From CAYNWT01 sp964450955 (GTDB lineage Bacteria; Planctomycetota; Planctomycetia; Planctomycetales; Planctomycetaceae), in assembly GCA_964450955.1 (NCBI GenBank), contig CAYVFI010000026.1, positions 1-64,000 on the forward strand: a stretch of 64,000 nt of DNA, given 5' to 3'. Position numbers and translations under genes: made by a program. Of this stretch, positions 27,400 to 36,311 are shown piece after piece; within the stretch, counting starts at the first letter, position 1; each line of letters opens with the position of its first letter. A model generated the notes under the pieces. That model searched no databases. It was not told the DNA's origin and worked only from the letters and a program-made list of their open reading frames with translations.

Positions 27400-28836
27400 A
27401 TGAGTTCTGCTCCAACTGTGTCGGCCGAAGATCAAATTCCGCTTGGGCAAAAGCTTGCCTACTCAAGCGGCATGCTGGTCAACAACTTACAGGCCGCCGC
27501 GCTGCCGGCGATGATGTTGGTTCTGAATCTGGGGCTTGGGCTGGATCCCCGGGCCGTCGGCCTGCTTGGGTTCCTGCCCAGAATCTTCGACGCGGTGTCG
27601 GACCCAATGATGGGGTTCATCTCCGACAACACCCGTTCGCGATGGGGTCGTCGTCGCCCCTACATTTTTGCCGGAGCCATTATTGCCGGGTTGGTGTTTA
27701 TCGCGATGTGGCAATTTCCTGAAGGGAAGTCAAAGGACTTCTACTTCTGGTTCTTCCTGGTCGGTTCGATCATGTACTTCCTGACGTACACGATGTATGC
27801 CACGCCGTTTGTGGCGTTTGGCTACGAGATGACGCCCGACTATCACGAGCGAACGCGTTTGCACGCCTTCGCAAATTCCTTCGGCCAGCTTGCCTGGCTG
27901 GGGGCTCCCTGGATCTGGGCCATCATGGCCAGTTACGACAGCAAGATCGAAGGCGCAAGTGTACTTGGGTTTTGGTTCGGCGGTGCGATTCTGGTTATGG
28001 GGCTGGTGCCGGCAATCTTTTGTCGTGAGCGTGTGGCTGACTTGAAGCCCGTTGAATCGCAGCCGGGCGTGTCCGGAGTGACAAAGAACCTTCGCGAGTT
28101 TTTTGCCAGCCTTGTTACAAGCCTCAAGTGTAAGCCGTTTGTAAAACTGTGCACGGCAACGTTTCTTGTGTTCAACGGGTACCAGCTGGGAATCTCATTC
28201 GCACTGTACGTCATGATTTTCTATCTGTTTGGTGGCGATGACGGTAAGGCCGGCGCACTGAACGGGACGTGGGGTTCGTTTACTGCCATTTGCACGCTGG
28301 CTGTGATTCCGCTGACGGCCGTAATTTCTGAGAAGCTTGGAAAGAAGAAGACGTTCATGGTGACGATCTCGCTGTCGATCATCGGATACGCCATCAAGTG
28401 GGTCGGCTACAACCCGGCTCATCCGTACTGGTTGCTGGCGTCATGCCCGTTTGTTGCGTTTGGAACCGGTTCGCTGTTCACAATTATGGGTTCCATGATT
28501 TCAGACGTTTGCGACTACGACGAATTGCAATCGAACCAACGCCGGGAAGGGATCTTCGGGGCCATCTACTGGTGGATGGTCAAGGTCGGTATGGCGCTGG
28601 CCGGATTGATTGGCGGGTACCTGCTGGTTGGGTCCGGGTTCGTCACTCCAGAACCAGGCGCGACGGAACCGGTGGTTCAGACTGCTCAAACAATGTGGTA
28701 CCTGCGGGTCTTTGATGTAGTGATTCCAATCGTTACGTCTGTGATCGCGCTCATCATCATGTCCACCTACGAAATTTCCGAATCCCGCGCAAAAGAGATC
28801 CGAACCGAACTCGAGGAACGCAAACGTTCCGTTTGA
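27400..28836 (+). CDS. GPH-family sugar:cation symporter
   Basis: A 478-residue, 12-TM major facilitator of the glycoside-pentoside-hexuronide (MelB-like) family. The diagnostic loop is DPMMGFISDNTRSRWGRRRP, and the first helix region reads LGQKLAYSSGM. It should import a disaccharide or oligosaccharide with Na+ or H+. The ATG at 27400 precedes the conserved start; a TTG at 27328 would add 24 residues without family resemblance. The C-terminal RKRSV and the stop are provided by the 3'-end repeat that begins within the last codons. First gene of the LacI-controlled operon. Confidence 0.92.
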   Translation: MSSAPTVSAEDQIPLGQKLAYSSGMLVNNLQAAALPAMMLVLNLGLGLDPRAVGLLGFLPRIFDAVSDPMMGFISDNTRSRWGRRRPYIFAGAIIAGLVFIAMWQFPEGKSKDFYFWFFLVGSIMYFLTYTMYATPFVAFGYEMTPDYHERTRLHAFANSFGQLAWLGAPWIWAIMASYDSKIEGASVLGFWFGGAILVMGLVPAIFCRERVADLKPVESQPGVSGVTKNLREFFASLVTSLKCKPFVKLCTATFLVFNGYQLGISFALYVMIFYLFGGDDGKAGALNGTWGSFTAICTLAVIPLTAVISEKLGKKKTFMVTISLSIIGYAIKWVGYNPAHPYWLLASCPFVAFGTGSLFTIMGSMISDVCDYDELQSNQRREGIFGAIYWWMVKVGMALAGLIGGYLLVGSGFVTPEPGATEPVVQTAQTMWYLRVFDVVIPIVTSVIALIIMSTYEISESRAKEIRTELEERKRSV

Positions 28837-28853
28837 TCGGTATCCGGTTGGGG
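28823..28853 (+). repeat. 3'-end repeat, copy 2
   Basis: The same 26-nt core as at 17457, with TT-G instead of TC-S at the variable positions. Here the substitution produces the TGA stop of the transporter (28834-28836), so the repeat overlaps the last four codons instead of following the stop. Confidence 0.82.
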
Positions 28854-28931
28854 GCTGCATTGAGGTTGGAACTTGTTGGGCCGGTTGAGTGGTTCACTGG
28901 TACGGGATTCGTCTTTTAGGTGAGTGGTTTG

Positions 28932-31900
28932 ATGGTAGAGATGCTTAGCAACGCAGTCGCCGGTGAATACGTTGTGCTGGATGGCGAATCGTATTACCGA
29001 ATCGCGAACAGCCATCAGATGCCCGACTTCTTTATGTCGTTGGTCGGTGCCAGTGACCATTGGATGTTTGTGTCCAGCACTGGAGCGCTGACGGCTGGCC
29101 GCAGGAACGCGGATAACGCGTTGTTTCCGTACGCGGCCGACGATCAAATCACAGCCGCGCGAGCCACCACGGGGCCAACGACGCTGCTGAGATTTTCGGG
29201 CGGTGAAATCTGGGAACCGTTTGCGGCTCATTCGGCAGGCCCTGATGAGTTTACTCGGAACCTTTACAAGACACCGCTCGGCAACAAATTAGTATTTGAG
29301 GAAATCAACCACACGCGGGGCCTGGCGTTTCGTTACCGCTGGGCGTTTAGCGATAGGTTCGGTTTTGTTCGCAGCTGTCGACTGGAGAACACGGCCAGCG
29401 ACGCGCGGTCGTTTGAGTTGTTGGACGGGCTTATCAACGTGTTGCCGTACGGGATTGGCAGCGAGTTCCTGATGCGGTTCAGCAATCTGGGCAACGCGTA
29501 CAAGAAGGCCGAACTCATTTCCGGTTCGGACCTGGCCTTGTTCTATCTAAGTTCCATTCCGACCGACCGAGCTGAGCCGAGCGAGGGGCTGAAGGCGACG
29601 ACTGTCTGGCAAACGGGACTAACGCCGGATGCAATTCTGCTATCGACGCAGCAGGTAACTGCATTCCGAGAAGGCCGGTCGCTGGAATTGGAAGACGATG
29701 TCCGCGGCAAAGCGGGCGCTTACCTTGTCAGCAAATCGTTATCGCTGCAGGCCGGGGCGTCGCTGGAGTGGAACCTGATTGCTGAGTTGGCTCAGGACCA
29801 TTCACAGATTGTTGAACTCGACAAACGACTTCAGGAGCAGGCCGAACCGTGGTCTGGCGTGGTGGCGGATATTGAATCCGGGCAGGAAGCGTTTCGTGAT
29901 GTGATCGCATCTTCTGACGGTCTGCAATGTAGTTCGAACCACCTCCGCGCGAATCGGCATCTTTCGAATACTGTTTTCAACGTGATGCGTGGCGGGGTTC
30001 CGCTTGAAGGTTATGTGGTTCACGCGGCCGACTTTGTGGAACACGTTGGGCAGTTCAACAGCCACGTACGCGACGCGCACGGTTCGCTGTTGGAAGGTTT
30101 GCCGACCACATTGACCGGGGCGGAATTGGTTGCGTCGTTGGAACCGACCAACGACGCCGATCTGGTTCGTCTTGCCCGGGAGTATCTTCCGTTGGCGTTT
30201 AGTCGGCGGCATGGCGATCCGACTCGGCCCTGGAACCGGTTCTCTATTGATTTGAAGTCAGACAACGGCCGAACCAATCTTAACTACCAGGGCAACTGGC
30301 GGGACATCTTCCAAAACTGGGAGGCGTTGGCGGTTTCGTTTCCGGAGTTCCTGACGGCGATGATTTGCCGGTTCGTCAATGCGACGACGGCCGATGGATA
30401 TAATCCGTACCGCGTGACGAAGGACGGGTTCGAATGGGAAGAACCGACGCCCGACGACCCATGGGCCAACATTGGCTACTGGGGCGACCACCAGATTATC
30501 TACCTGCTGAAGTTGATGGAGTGGAACAACCGGTTCGCTCCTGAGCAGTTGGAGTCGCTGTTGAACTCGGCCGCGTTCGTGCACGCCAATGTGCCGTATC
30601 GCATCAAGACTTTTCAGCACATCAAAGCCGACTCGCAGTCGACGATTGAATTCGATGCGGATTTGTCTTCACAGATTTCTGACCGAGTTGAAGAACTTGG
30701 AACCGACGGCAAGCTGCTTCGTAACCAGGACGACGAAATTCACCACGTCACTCTGTTGGAGAAGCTGCTGACGCTGTGTTTGGCGAAGATGTCCAACCTC
30801 ATTCCGGACGGCGGCATTTGGCTTAACACCCAGCGACCTGAATGGAACGACGCAAACAACGCCCTGGTTGGCAACGGCTTGTCCATGGTGACGGCCTGCT
30901 ACTTGCATCGGTGGTTTAAGTTTCTGCACGCGTGGGTTTCGAAGAATTCTGCAGATGCGTTTGATCTGACCGATGAAGTTCTGGCATTTCTGCGTCAGAT
31001 TTCCGTGGCACTCGACGAACATGCCGGTTCGCTGACAGAACCGATGAACGCGGCCACGCGGCAGACAATCGTGGAATCGCTTTCTACTGCTGGCAGCGAC
31101 TATCGCGAACAGTTGTACGCCAGCAATCCAACCGGCAACACCACCGCCGTACCGCGCGACGAGTGTTTGCGGTTCTTTGAAGTGGCGGGGCTGTACCTGG
31201 CCGCAACGATTCGCAACAACCGCCGATCCGACGGATTGTATCACGCCTACAACTTGCTGGACTGGACCGACGCCGGCGTGGAAGTCGAACATCTTTACGA
31301 GATGCTGGAGGGTCAGGTCGCCATCCTGAGTGCGGGTTTGTTGAGTGCGACGGAGTCGTTGGAAGTTCTGGAGGCATTGCGGAACAGTGCTTTGTATCGG
31401 GAGAACCAAAACAGCTACGTCCTGTATCCGGATCGCCAGTTGCCACGGTTCCTTAAGAAAAATCTGGTTCCCGCTGCGGCCATCGAAGGCAATCCGTTGC
31501 TGGTTGAGTTGTTGAACGCTGGCGATACGTCAATCGTACAGCGCGACGTTCGGGGTGATGTTCACTTCAACGGTCTGTTTAAGAATTCGGCCGACGTTCG
31601 AACGGCTTTGGGTAAGCTTGATTCGCAGTACTCCGCCGCTGTTGAACAACACGGATCACAGATCACGCAACTGTTTGAGAACGTGTTTGAACACCGGCAG
31701 TTTACGGGTCGATCGGGAACCTTCTTCGGCTACGAAGGGCTGGGTTCGATCTATTGGCACATGGTGTCGAAGTTGGGACTGGCCGTTTCAGAAACGTACT
31801 TTAGTGCGATCGAAGCGGGTGAATCGCCGGAGACAATTGCGAGTTTAAGAACGCACTACGAGGCAATTCGGGCTGGTATCGGGGCTGAGAAAACTCCGAC

Positions 31901-32354
31901 CGAATATGGCGCGTTCCCGACCGATCCATACTCGCACACGCCTGAAAACGCGGGTGTGAAGCAGCCTGGAATGACCGGCCAGGTGAAGGAAGACGTGCTG
32001 GCGCGGTTCTCAGAAATTGGCGTGCACATTGAAGACGGCTGTCTGTGTTTTCGCATGGAACTGTTTGATCGTGGTGAGGTGACGGCCGAGCCGACCGAGA
32101 TGGGATACAGCGACGTTGCCGGAACACGAAAGACTGTTTGTGTTCCGAGCGGTGGGTTCGGATACACGCTGTGTCAGGTTCCGATTACATACGGACCGGG
32201 TGACACGGATTCTGTCGTGGTGCATTTTGCGGATGGGCGGAGTCAATTGTTTGATGGTTTGCGGTTGGATGGTTCGACAAGTCGGGAGCTGTTTGGGCGT
32301 TCTGGAAAGATAGAACGCATCGCATGCACGCTAACGACGCTTGGCGGTTTGTAG
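28932..32354 (+). CDS. Large cytoplasmic glycoside phosphorylase-like protein
   Basis: A 1140-residue protein without signal peptide. The layout (N-terminal beta-rich half, then a helical half with RPWNRFSIDLKSDNGR, YWGDHQIIYLLKL, WLNTQRPEWNDANNALVGNG and later FLKKNLVP) recalls inverting phosphorylases and other (alpha/alpha)6 glycosidases such as GH94, GH149 or GH161; the Asp in EWNDANNA is a candidate general acid. This is by layout, not by a confirmed match. AGGTGA is 8 nt before ATG 28932; a GTG at 28920 is possible. Downstream of a symporter and before a secreted glycosidase, intracellular phosphorolysis of an imported oligosaccharide is inferred. Confidence 0.72.
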   Translation: MVEMLSNAVAGEYVVLDGESYYRIANSHQMPDFFMSLVGASDHWMFVSSTGALTAGRRNADNALFPYAADDQITAARATTGPTTLLRFSGGEIWEPFAAHSAGPDEFTRNLYKTPLGNKLVFEEINHTRGLAFRYRWAFSDRFGFVRSCRLENTASDARSFELLDGLINVLPYGIGSEFLMRFSNLGNAYKKAELISGSDLALFYLSSIPTDRAEPSEGLKATTVWQTGLTPDAILLSTQQVTAFREGRSLELEDDVRGKAGAYLVSKSLSLQAGASLEWNLIAELAQDHSQIVELDKRLQEQAEPWSGVVADIESGQEAFRDVIASSDGLQCSSNHLRANRHLSNTVFNVMRGGVPLEGYVVHAADFVEHVGQFNSHVRDAHGSLLEGLPTTLTGAELVASLEPTNDADLVRLAREYLPLAFSRRHGDPTRPWNRFSIDLKSDNGRTNLNYQGNWRDIFQNWEALAVSFPEFLTAMICRFVNATTADGYNPYRVTKDGFEWEEPTPDDPWANIGYWGDHQIIYLLKLMEWNNRFAPEQLESLLNSAAFVHANVPYRIKTFQHIKADSQSTIEFDADLSSQISDRVEELGTDGKLLRNQDDEIHHVTLLEKLLTLCLAKMSNLIPDGGIWLNTQRPEWNDANNALVGNGLSMVTACYLHRWFKFLHAWVSKNSADAFDLTDEVLAFLRQISVALDEHAGSLTEPMNAATRQTIVESLSTAGSDYREQLYASNPTGNTTAVPRDECLRFFEVAGLYLAATIRNNRRSDGLYHAYNLLDWTDAGVEVEHLYEMLEGQVAILSAGLLSATESLEVLEALRNSALYRENQNSYVLYPDRQLPRFLKKNLVPAAAIEGNPLLVELLNAGDTSIVQRDVRGDVHFNGLFKNSADVRTALGKLDSQYSAAVEQHGSQITQLFENVFEHRQFTGRSGTFFGYEGLGSIYWHMVSKLGLAVSETYFSAIEAGESPETIASLRTHYEAIRAGIGAEKTPTEYGAFPTDPYSHTPENAGVKQPGMTGQVKEDVLARFSEIGVHIEDGCLCFRMELFDRGEVTAEPTEMGYSDVAGTRKTVCVPSGGFGYTLCQVPITYGPGDTDSVVVHFADGRSQLFDGLRLDGSTSRELFGRSGKIERIACTLTTLGGL

Positions 32355-32413
32355 ACATTGTTGCGTAAGGCTGTTTTGGTTCTCGATAGAACACGTTTGT
32401 AGGTAGGTAGAAA

Positions 32414-34216
32414 ATGAATCGAGTTTTCACTTCGCGGTTACTGTTACTGGCTTTGGTTCTGGCCGGAGGCGTTCAGGCTCAATCCAAAGTTGCTGTTGAG
32501 AAGACGAATGCAGGGTTTCGTCTTGTTCGTAATGGCAAGCCTTATGCGATCAAAGGTGTGGGGTTTGGAAACAATTCAGACCTCGACACGCTGGTTGCGG
32601 CTGGTGGGAACTCGATTCGCACGTGGAGTCCCGACAAGGTGGACACGTTGCTGGATGACGCTCACCAACGCGGGCTGACAGTTTGCGTTGGTTTCTGGTT
32701 GGGGCACCCGCGGCACGGGTTCGACTATCTAAACGAAGCTGCGGTCTTGAAACAGCTGGACGACATCATCGCGGCCGTGAAGAAATACAAAGACCATCCA
32801 GCTGTCCTGATGTGGGGTGTTGGCAACGAGATGGAAGGCGAACGCGGCAACCCGTCGATTTGGTACGCGGTCAATCATATCGCTCGCGAAATCAAAAAGG
32901 TGGATGCGAACCATCCCACGATGACAGTCATCGCCGAACTTGGCGCCGACGAATGCAAAGTGCACAGCATCGATCGCTTCTGTCCGGACATCGACATCAT
33001 CGGTCTGAATTCGTACGGCGGGATTCCCACACTGGCCGAACGCTTTAACAAAGCGGGTGTTTCAAAGCCGTACATCGTGACAGAACATGGTCCGCCGGGT
33101 CCCTGGGAGACCGCGAAGACTGCCTGGAAGGCGCCGGTTGAACTTACCAGTACGCAGAAGGCCAAAGCGTTCGCCGACGGCTATCGATCGGCGGTCGCGA
33201 ACCAGCCCGGGCTTTGTTTTGGTTCGTACGCGTTTCTGTGGGGACACAAGCAGGAAACAACCGCGACGTGGTTCGGCATGGTTCTGCCCGATGGAACACG
33301 TTTGGCCGCCGTCGATGCGATGTCCGAAGCGTGGACAGGCAAGCCTCCAAAGAATCGCTGCCCGCGAATTGAATCTTTGAAGCTGGATCGTGTTCGGGGC
33401 ATCAAGCCGGGCGATACATTAAACGCGACTTTGGTTGCGAACGATCCTGAATCAGACAAACTGAACATCAAGTGGGTTCTGCGTTCAGACAAAGCCGTCA
33501 TCGGCGCCGGCGGTGACGCGCAGGAAGACGAACAGGAGTTTGCAAGTGCCGTCACAGGGAACGGGATGAACGCCAAAGTCACCGTGCCTTCAACAAAGGG
33601 TGGCTATCGGTTGTTTGCCTATGTCCGTGACGGACAGGGCGGCGGAGCGACGGCGAATGTGCCGCTGTATGTTGATGGCGGAAAGATGGCGAAGTCGACG
33701 GCTCCCAAAGGCAAGTTACCGTTTGTTGTGTATGGCGACGGATCGAACCAAACTGTCTACGCGGCGTCCGGTTTCATGGGCAATGCCGGCGCGATTGGGA
33801 TGAAGTTGGACGCGACCGACAAACCACACTCGGGCAAGACCTGCCTTGAAGTGAAGTACAACAGCACGAAGGAATGGGGCGGCGTTCTGTGGCAGTCACC
33901 AGCCAACGACTGGGACGGTGCGGAGCCGGGTGGAGCGAACCTAACCGGCGCCACGAGTCTTGAATTCTGGGCTCGAGGCGATGCGGGGGGCGAGGTTGTG
34001 AACTTCGTAATGGGTGTTCTGGATGGTGCTCAGGCTTACCCGGATACGGCGAAGGCAGAACTACCCAACGTGAAGCTGTCGAAGGAGTGGCAGAAGTTCA
34101 CGATGCCGCTCAACGGTCGCGATCTAAGTCGGATTAAAACAGGGTTCGGTTGGTCGCTGGCGGCGCAAGGGAACCCGGTGAAGTTTTATTTAGATGACAT
34201 CCGGTACGTGAAGTAG
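32414..34216 (+). CDS. Secreted TIM-barrel glycoside hydrolase (GH2-like)
   Basis: A 600-residue exported enzyme. The signal peptide ends near residue 23 (GVQAQ). A (beta/alpha)8 domain spans about 25-310 with GVGFGNNSDL at the first strand, acid/base Glu in MWGVGNEMEGE and the nucleophile Glu in YIVTEHGPPGPW, the retaining clan-A arrangement of GH2 C-terminal domains. An Ig-like segment follows, and the C-terminal ~170 residues resemble a carbohydrate-binding sandwich ending FYLDDIRYVK. The GH2 sandwich and immunoglobulin domains at the N-terminus are missing. It likely cleaves a polysaccharide outside the inner membrane, supplying the operon's symporter. Confidence 0.85.
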   Translation: MNRVFTSRLLLLALVLAGGVQAQSKVAVEKTNAGFRLVRNGKPYAIKGVGFGNNSDLDTLVAAGGNSIRTWSPDKVDTLLDDAHQRGLTVCVGFWLGHPRHGFDYLNEAAVLKQLDDIIAAVKKYKDHPAVLMWGVGNEMEGERGNPSIWYAVNHIAREIKKVDANHPTMTVIAELGADECKVHSIDRFCPDIDIIGLNSYGGIPTLAERFNKAGVSKPYIVTEHGPPGPWETAKTAWKAPVELTSTQKAKAFADGYRSAVANQPGLCFGSYAFLWGHKQETTATWFGMVLPDGTRLAAVDAMSEAWTGKPPKNRCPRIESLKLDRVRGIKPGDTLNATLVANDPESDKLNIKWVLRSDKAVIGAGGDAQEDEQEFASAVTGNGMNAKVTVPSTKGGYRLFAYVRDGQGGGATANVPLYVDGGKMAKSTAPKGKLPFVVYGDGSNQTVYAASGFMGNAGAIGMKLDATDKPHSGKTCLEVKYNSTKEWGGVLWQSPANDWDGAEPGGANLTGATSLEFWARGDAGGEVVNFVMGVLDGAQAYPDTAKAELPNVKLSKEWQKFTMPLNGRDLSRIKTGFGWSLAAQGNPVKFYLDDIRYVK

Positions 34217-34231
34217 CGGGTGGTGCAGTAT

Positions 34232-34330
34232 CAAGAAGCCCGGCATCTTGTTGGCTCTCTCACGGACGGGGGACCCAAGTTGGTCTAATCAGAGACCACT
34301 TGATAGAGCCAGTGAGATGCCGGGCTTCTC
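34232..34330. repeat. ~100-bp near-perfect inverted repeat
   Basis: The outer arms share AGAAGCCCGGCATCT, then after three mismatched bases TGGCTCT. A second inner pair (AAGT-GGTCT with AGACC-ACTT) closes the tip. The structure fills most of the gap between the convergent glycosidase and ABC-F genes. It may be a bidirectional terminator, but its length and two-stage fold suggest a mobile palindromic element. Confidence 0.75.
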
Positions 34331-34415
34331 CACAGCAAAACACGCAACCGGCTCAGCGAGCACCAACTCCAGTCACCTACCCACCGGCACCCCGATGCAA
34401 CGGGACGTTGCTTGC

Positions 34416-36200
34416 TTAGGCGATTTGTTCCTGGAGTTCACACCAGCGTTCTTCGGCGGCGGCGAGGTCGGTGGTGATAGTTTCGATTTGGGTGTGGAGT
34501 TCCATTGCCTCTTCGGCGCCGCTGGTGTTGAGCATCTTTTCGTTGAGTGCTTTTTTCTCGTCGTCCAGACGGGCGATCTTCTTTTCCAGTTTGCTAATTT
34601 CTTTGCGGACCGCGCGTTCATCTTTGTTGCTGAGCCGCGGGGTTGAAGCGGTGGCTTTCGAACCTTTGCCTTCGGGCGTCTTGCCGGCTCCGGCCGATCG
34701 TTCGCGTTCGCCGGCTTCGATTTGCTTGTTGACCGCCCAGACGTAGGCGTCGTAGTCGGTTCCGTAGTTCTGAACGCGACCATCGCGGACTTCGATAATG
34801 GACGTGGCTACGCGGCGGGTGAAGTGGCGATCGTGGCTGGTCAGGATGACCGTGCCTTTGTATTCCTCAAGCGCGACGGCCAGGGCTTCGACGGTGTCCA
34901 CGTCCAGGTGGTTACCGGGTTCGTCCAGAATCAGAATGTTGTAGTCGCCAAGTAGCAGGCCAGCCATGCAAACGCGTGCGCGTTCGCCTCCGGAAAGGAC
35001 TCCGATTTTCTTTTTCACGTGACCGCCGCGGAACAGCAGTGAACCGCAGATATTGAGGCAGTCTTGTGTGCTGACGTCGGGTGTTGAATTATATTCCAGG
35101 TAGTCGAGAATCGATTGATCTTCGGGCAGCGTGGTGTAGACGTGTTGAGCGTACACGCCAATCTTGCAGCCGTAGCCCCACTTTACTTCGCCGCTTTTTG
35201 GTTCCAGCGAATCGACAATGGTTCGCAGGAACGTGGTCTTACCCTGACCGTTGTCACCCACAATCGCCGCGCGGTCGCCGTGTTCGATTTCAATGTTGAT
35301 CTGGTTGGCGACTTCGTAATCTTCGTAGCCGATTGCCAGATCGATACACCGAACGGCGGGGCCATGGCGAGGTTCGACACGCGGAGCGCGAATGTAGGCG
35401 GTGGGTTCGGCGCCGGCGACTTCGATGGTTTCCAGTCGTGCCAGTTGCTTGGCTTTGTTGCGAGCCTGGGCAGCGGTGCCGGCGTTGGCTCGGTTCTTAT
35501 CGATGAATCGCTGCAGCTGTTTTTGTTTGGCAACGACCGTGGCGTTGACACGTTCGTCGTGCACCTTGCGTTCATCGACGAACTCAAGGTAACGGTCGAT
35601 TTTGTTGGGAAACATCTGCAGCTTGCCGCGCGAAATTTCCAGCGTGGCTTCGCAGGTAGCGCGAAGGAAGTCGCGGTCGTGCGAGACAATAAGGCAGGCT
35701 TCGTTGAAACCTTTCAGGAAATTTTCCAGCAGCAACTGCGTCCGCAGGTCAAGGAAGTTTGTTGGTTCGTCCAGCAGCAGGAGGTTTGGCTTGTGCAACA
35801 ACAACGCGGCCAGTTTCACTCGGGTCTGCCATCCGCCTGAAAGTTCAGAGACGGGACCAAACAGGTAGTCGCCTTTAATTTCGAAGTCGCCGGCAACTTC
35901 GCCACACTTCCATTCCGGCTGTCCGCTGTCACGAAGCAGGAAGTCCATAGCGGACTCGCCTTTTTCAAACGGGTCATGCTGTCTTAGGTAGCCGATCTGC
36001 AGACCCGGGTGCCGAATGACTTCGCCGTGGTCCAGTTCTTCGGTTCCCAACAGAATACGCAGCAGCGTCGACTTGCCGGCTCCGTTTCGACCGACGAATC
36101 CGACCTTCACGTCATCGGTAATGGTGGCTGACGCGTCGTCCAGCAGGTCCTGGTCGCCGTAACTCTTGGTGGCATTCTTGATTTGAAGCAGTACAGCCAT
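34416..36200 (-). CDS. ABC-F family ATPase
   Basis: A 594-residue cytoplasmic protein with two ABC domains and no membrane segment. Domain 1 has Walker A GRNGAGKST, signature LSGGWQ and DEPTNFLD; domain 2 has GDNGQGKTT, LSGGERARV and DEPGNHLD. The linker between them is helical, and a charged coiled coil lies at the C-terminus (KEISKLEKKIARLDDEKKA). ABC-F proteins act on the ribosome E site in translation control or antibiotic protection. ATG 36200 starts the family sequence MAVLLQIKNATKSYG. The Asn-His instead of Asn-Phe in the second D-loop region is a minor variation. Confidence 0.93.
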   Translation of the reverse strand: MAVLLQIKNATKSYGDQDLLDDASATITDDVKVGFVGRNGAGKSTLLRILLGTEELDHGEVIRHPGLQIGYLRQHDPFEKGESAMDFLLRDSGQPEWKCGEVAGDFEIKGDYLFGPVSELSGGWQTRVKLAALLLHKPNLLLLDEPTNFLDLRTQLLLENFLKGFNEACLIVSHDRDFLRATCEATLEISRGKLQMFPNKIDRYLEFVDERKVHDERVNATVVAKQKQLQRFIDKNRANAGTAAQARNKAKQLARLETIEVAGAEPTAYIRAPRVEPRHGPAVRCIDLAIGYEDYEVANQINIEIEHGDRAAIVGDNGQGKTTFLRTIVDSLEPKSGEVKWGYGCKIGVYAQHVYTTLPEDQSILDYLEYNSTPDVSTQDCLNICGSLLFRGGHVKKKIGVLSGGERARVCMAGLLLGDYNILILDEPGNHLDVDTVEALAVALEEYKGTVILTSHDRHFTRRVATSIIEVRDGRVQNYGTDYDAYVWAVNKQIEAGERERSAGAGKTPEGKGSKATASTPRLSNKDERAVRKEISKLEKKIARLDDEKKALNEKMLNTSGAEEAMELHTQIETITTDLAAAEERWCELQEQIA

Positions 36201-36311
36201 GGGTCTCAATGGTCGTTAAGCGTGGTGATTCGGCGCGGGGGTGGCGACATGATTGTGGTGCGCGCCGGGCGTGATGCAAGCAACGTTCGGTGCATTGCAA
36301 CGCGGAAGATC

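Noticed and set aside
17414..28860. Reverse-strand frames containing PPTGYRSNGTF near the 3'-end repeats
   Set aside because: The shared peptide is the reverse translation of the DNA repeat, and the frames run antisense through real genes.
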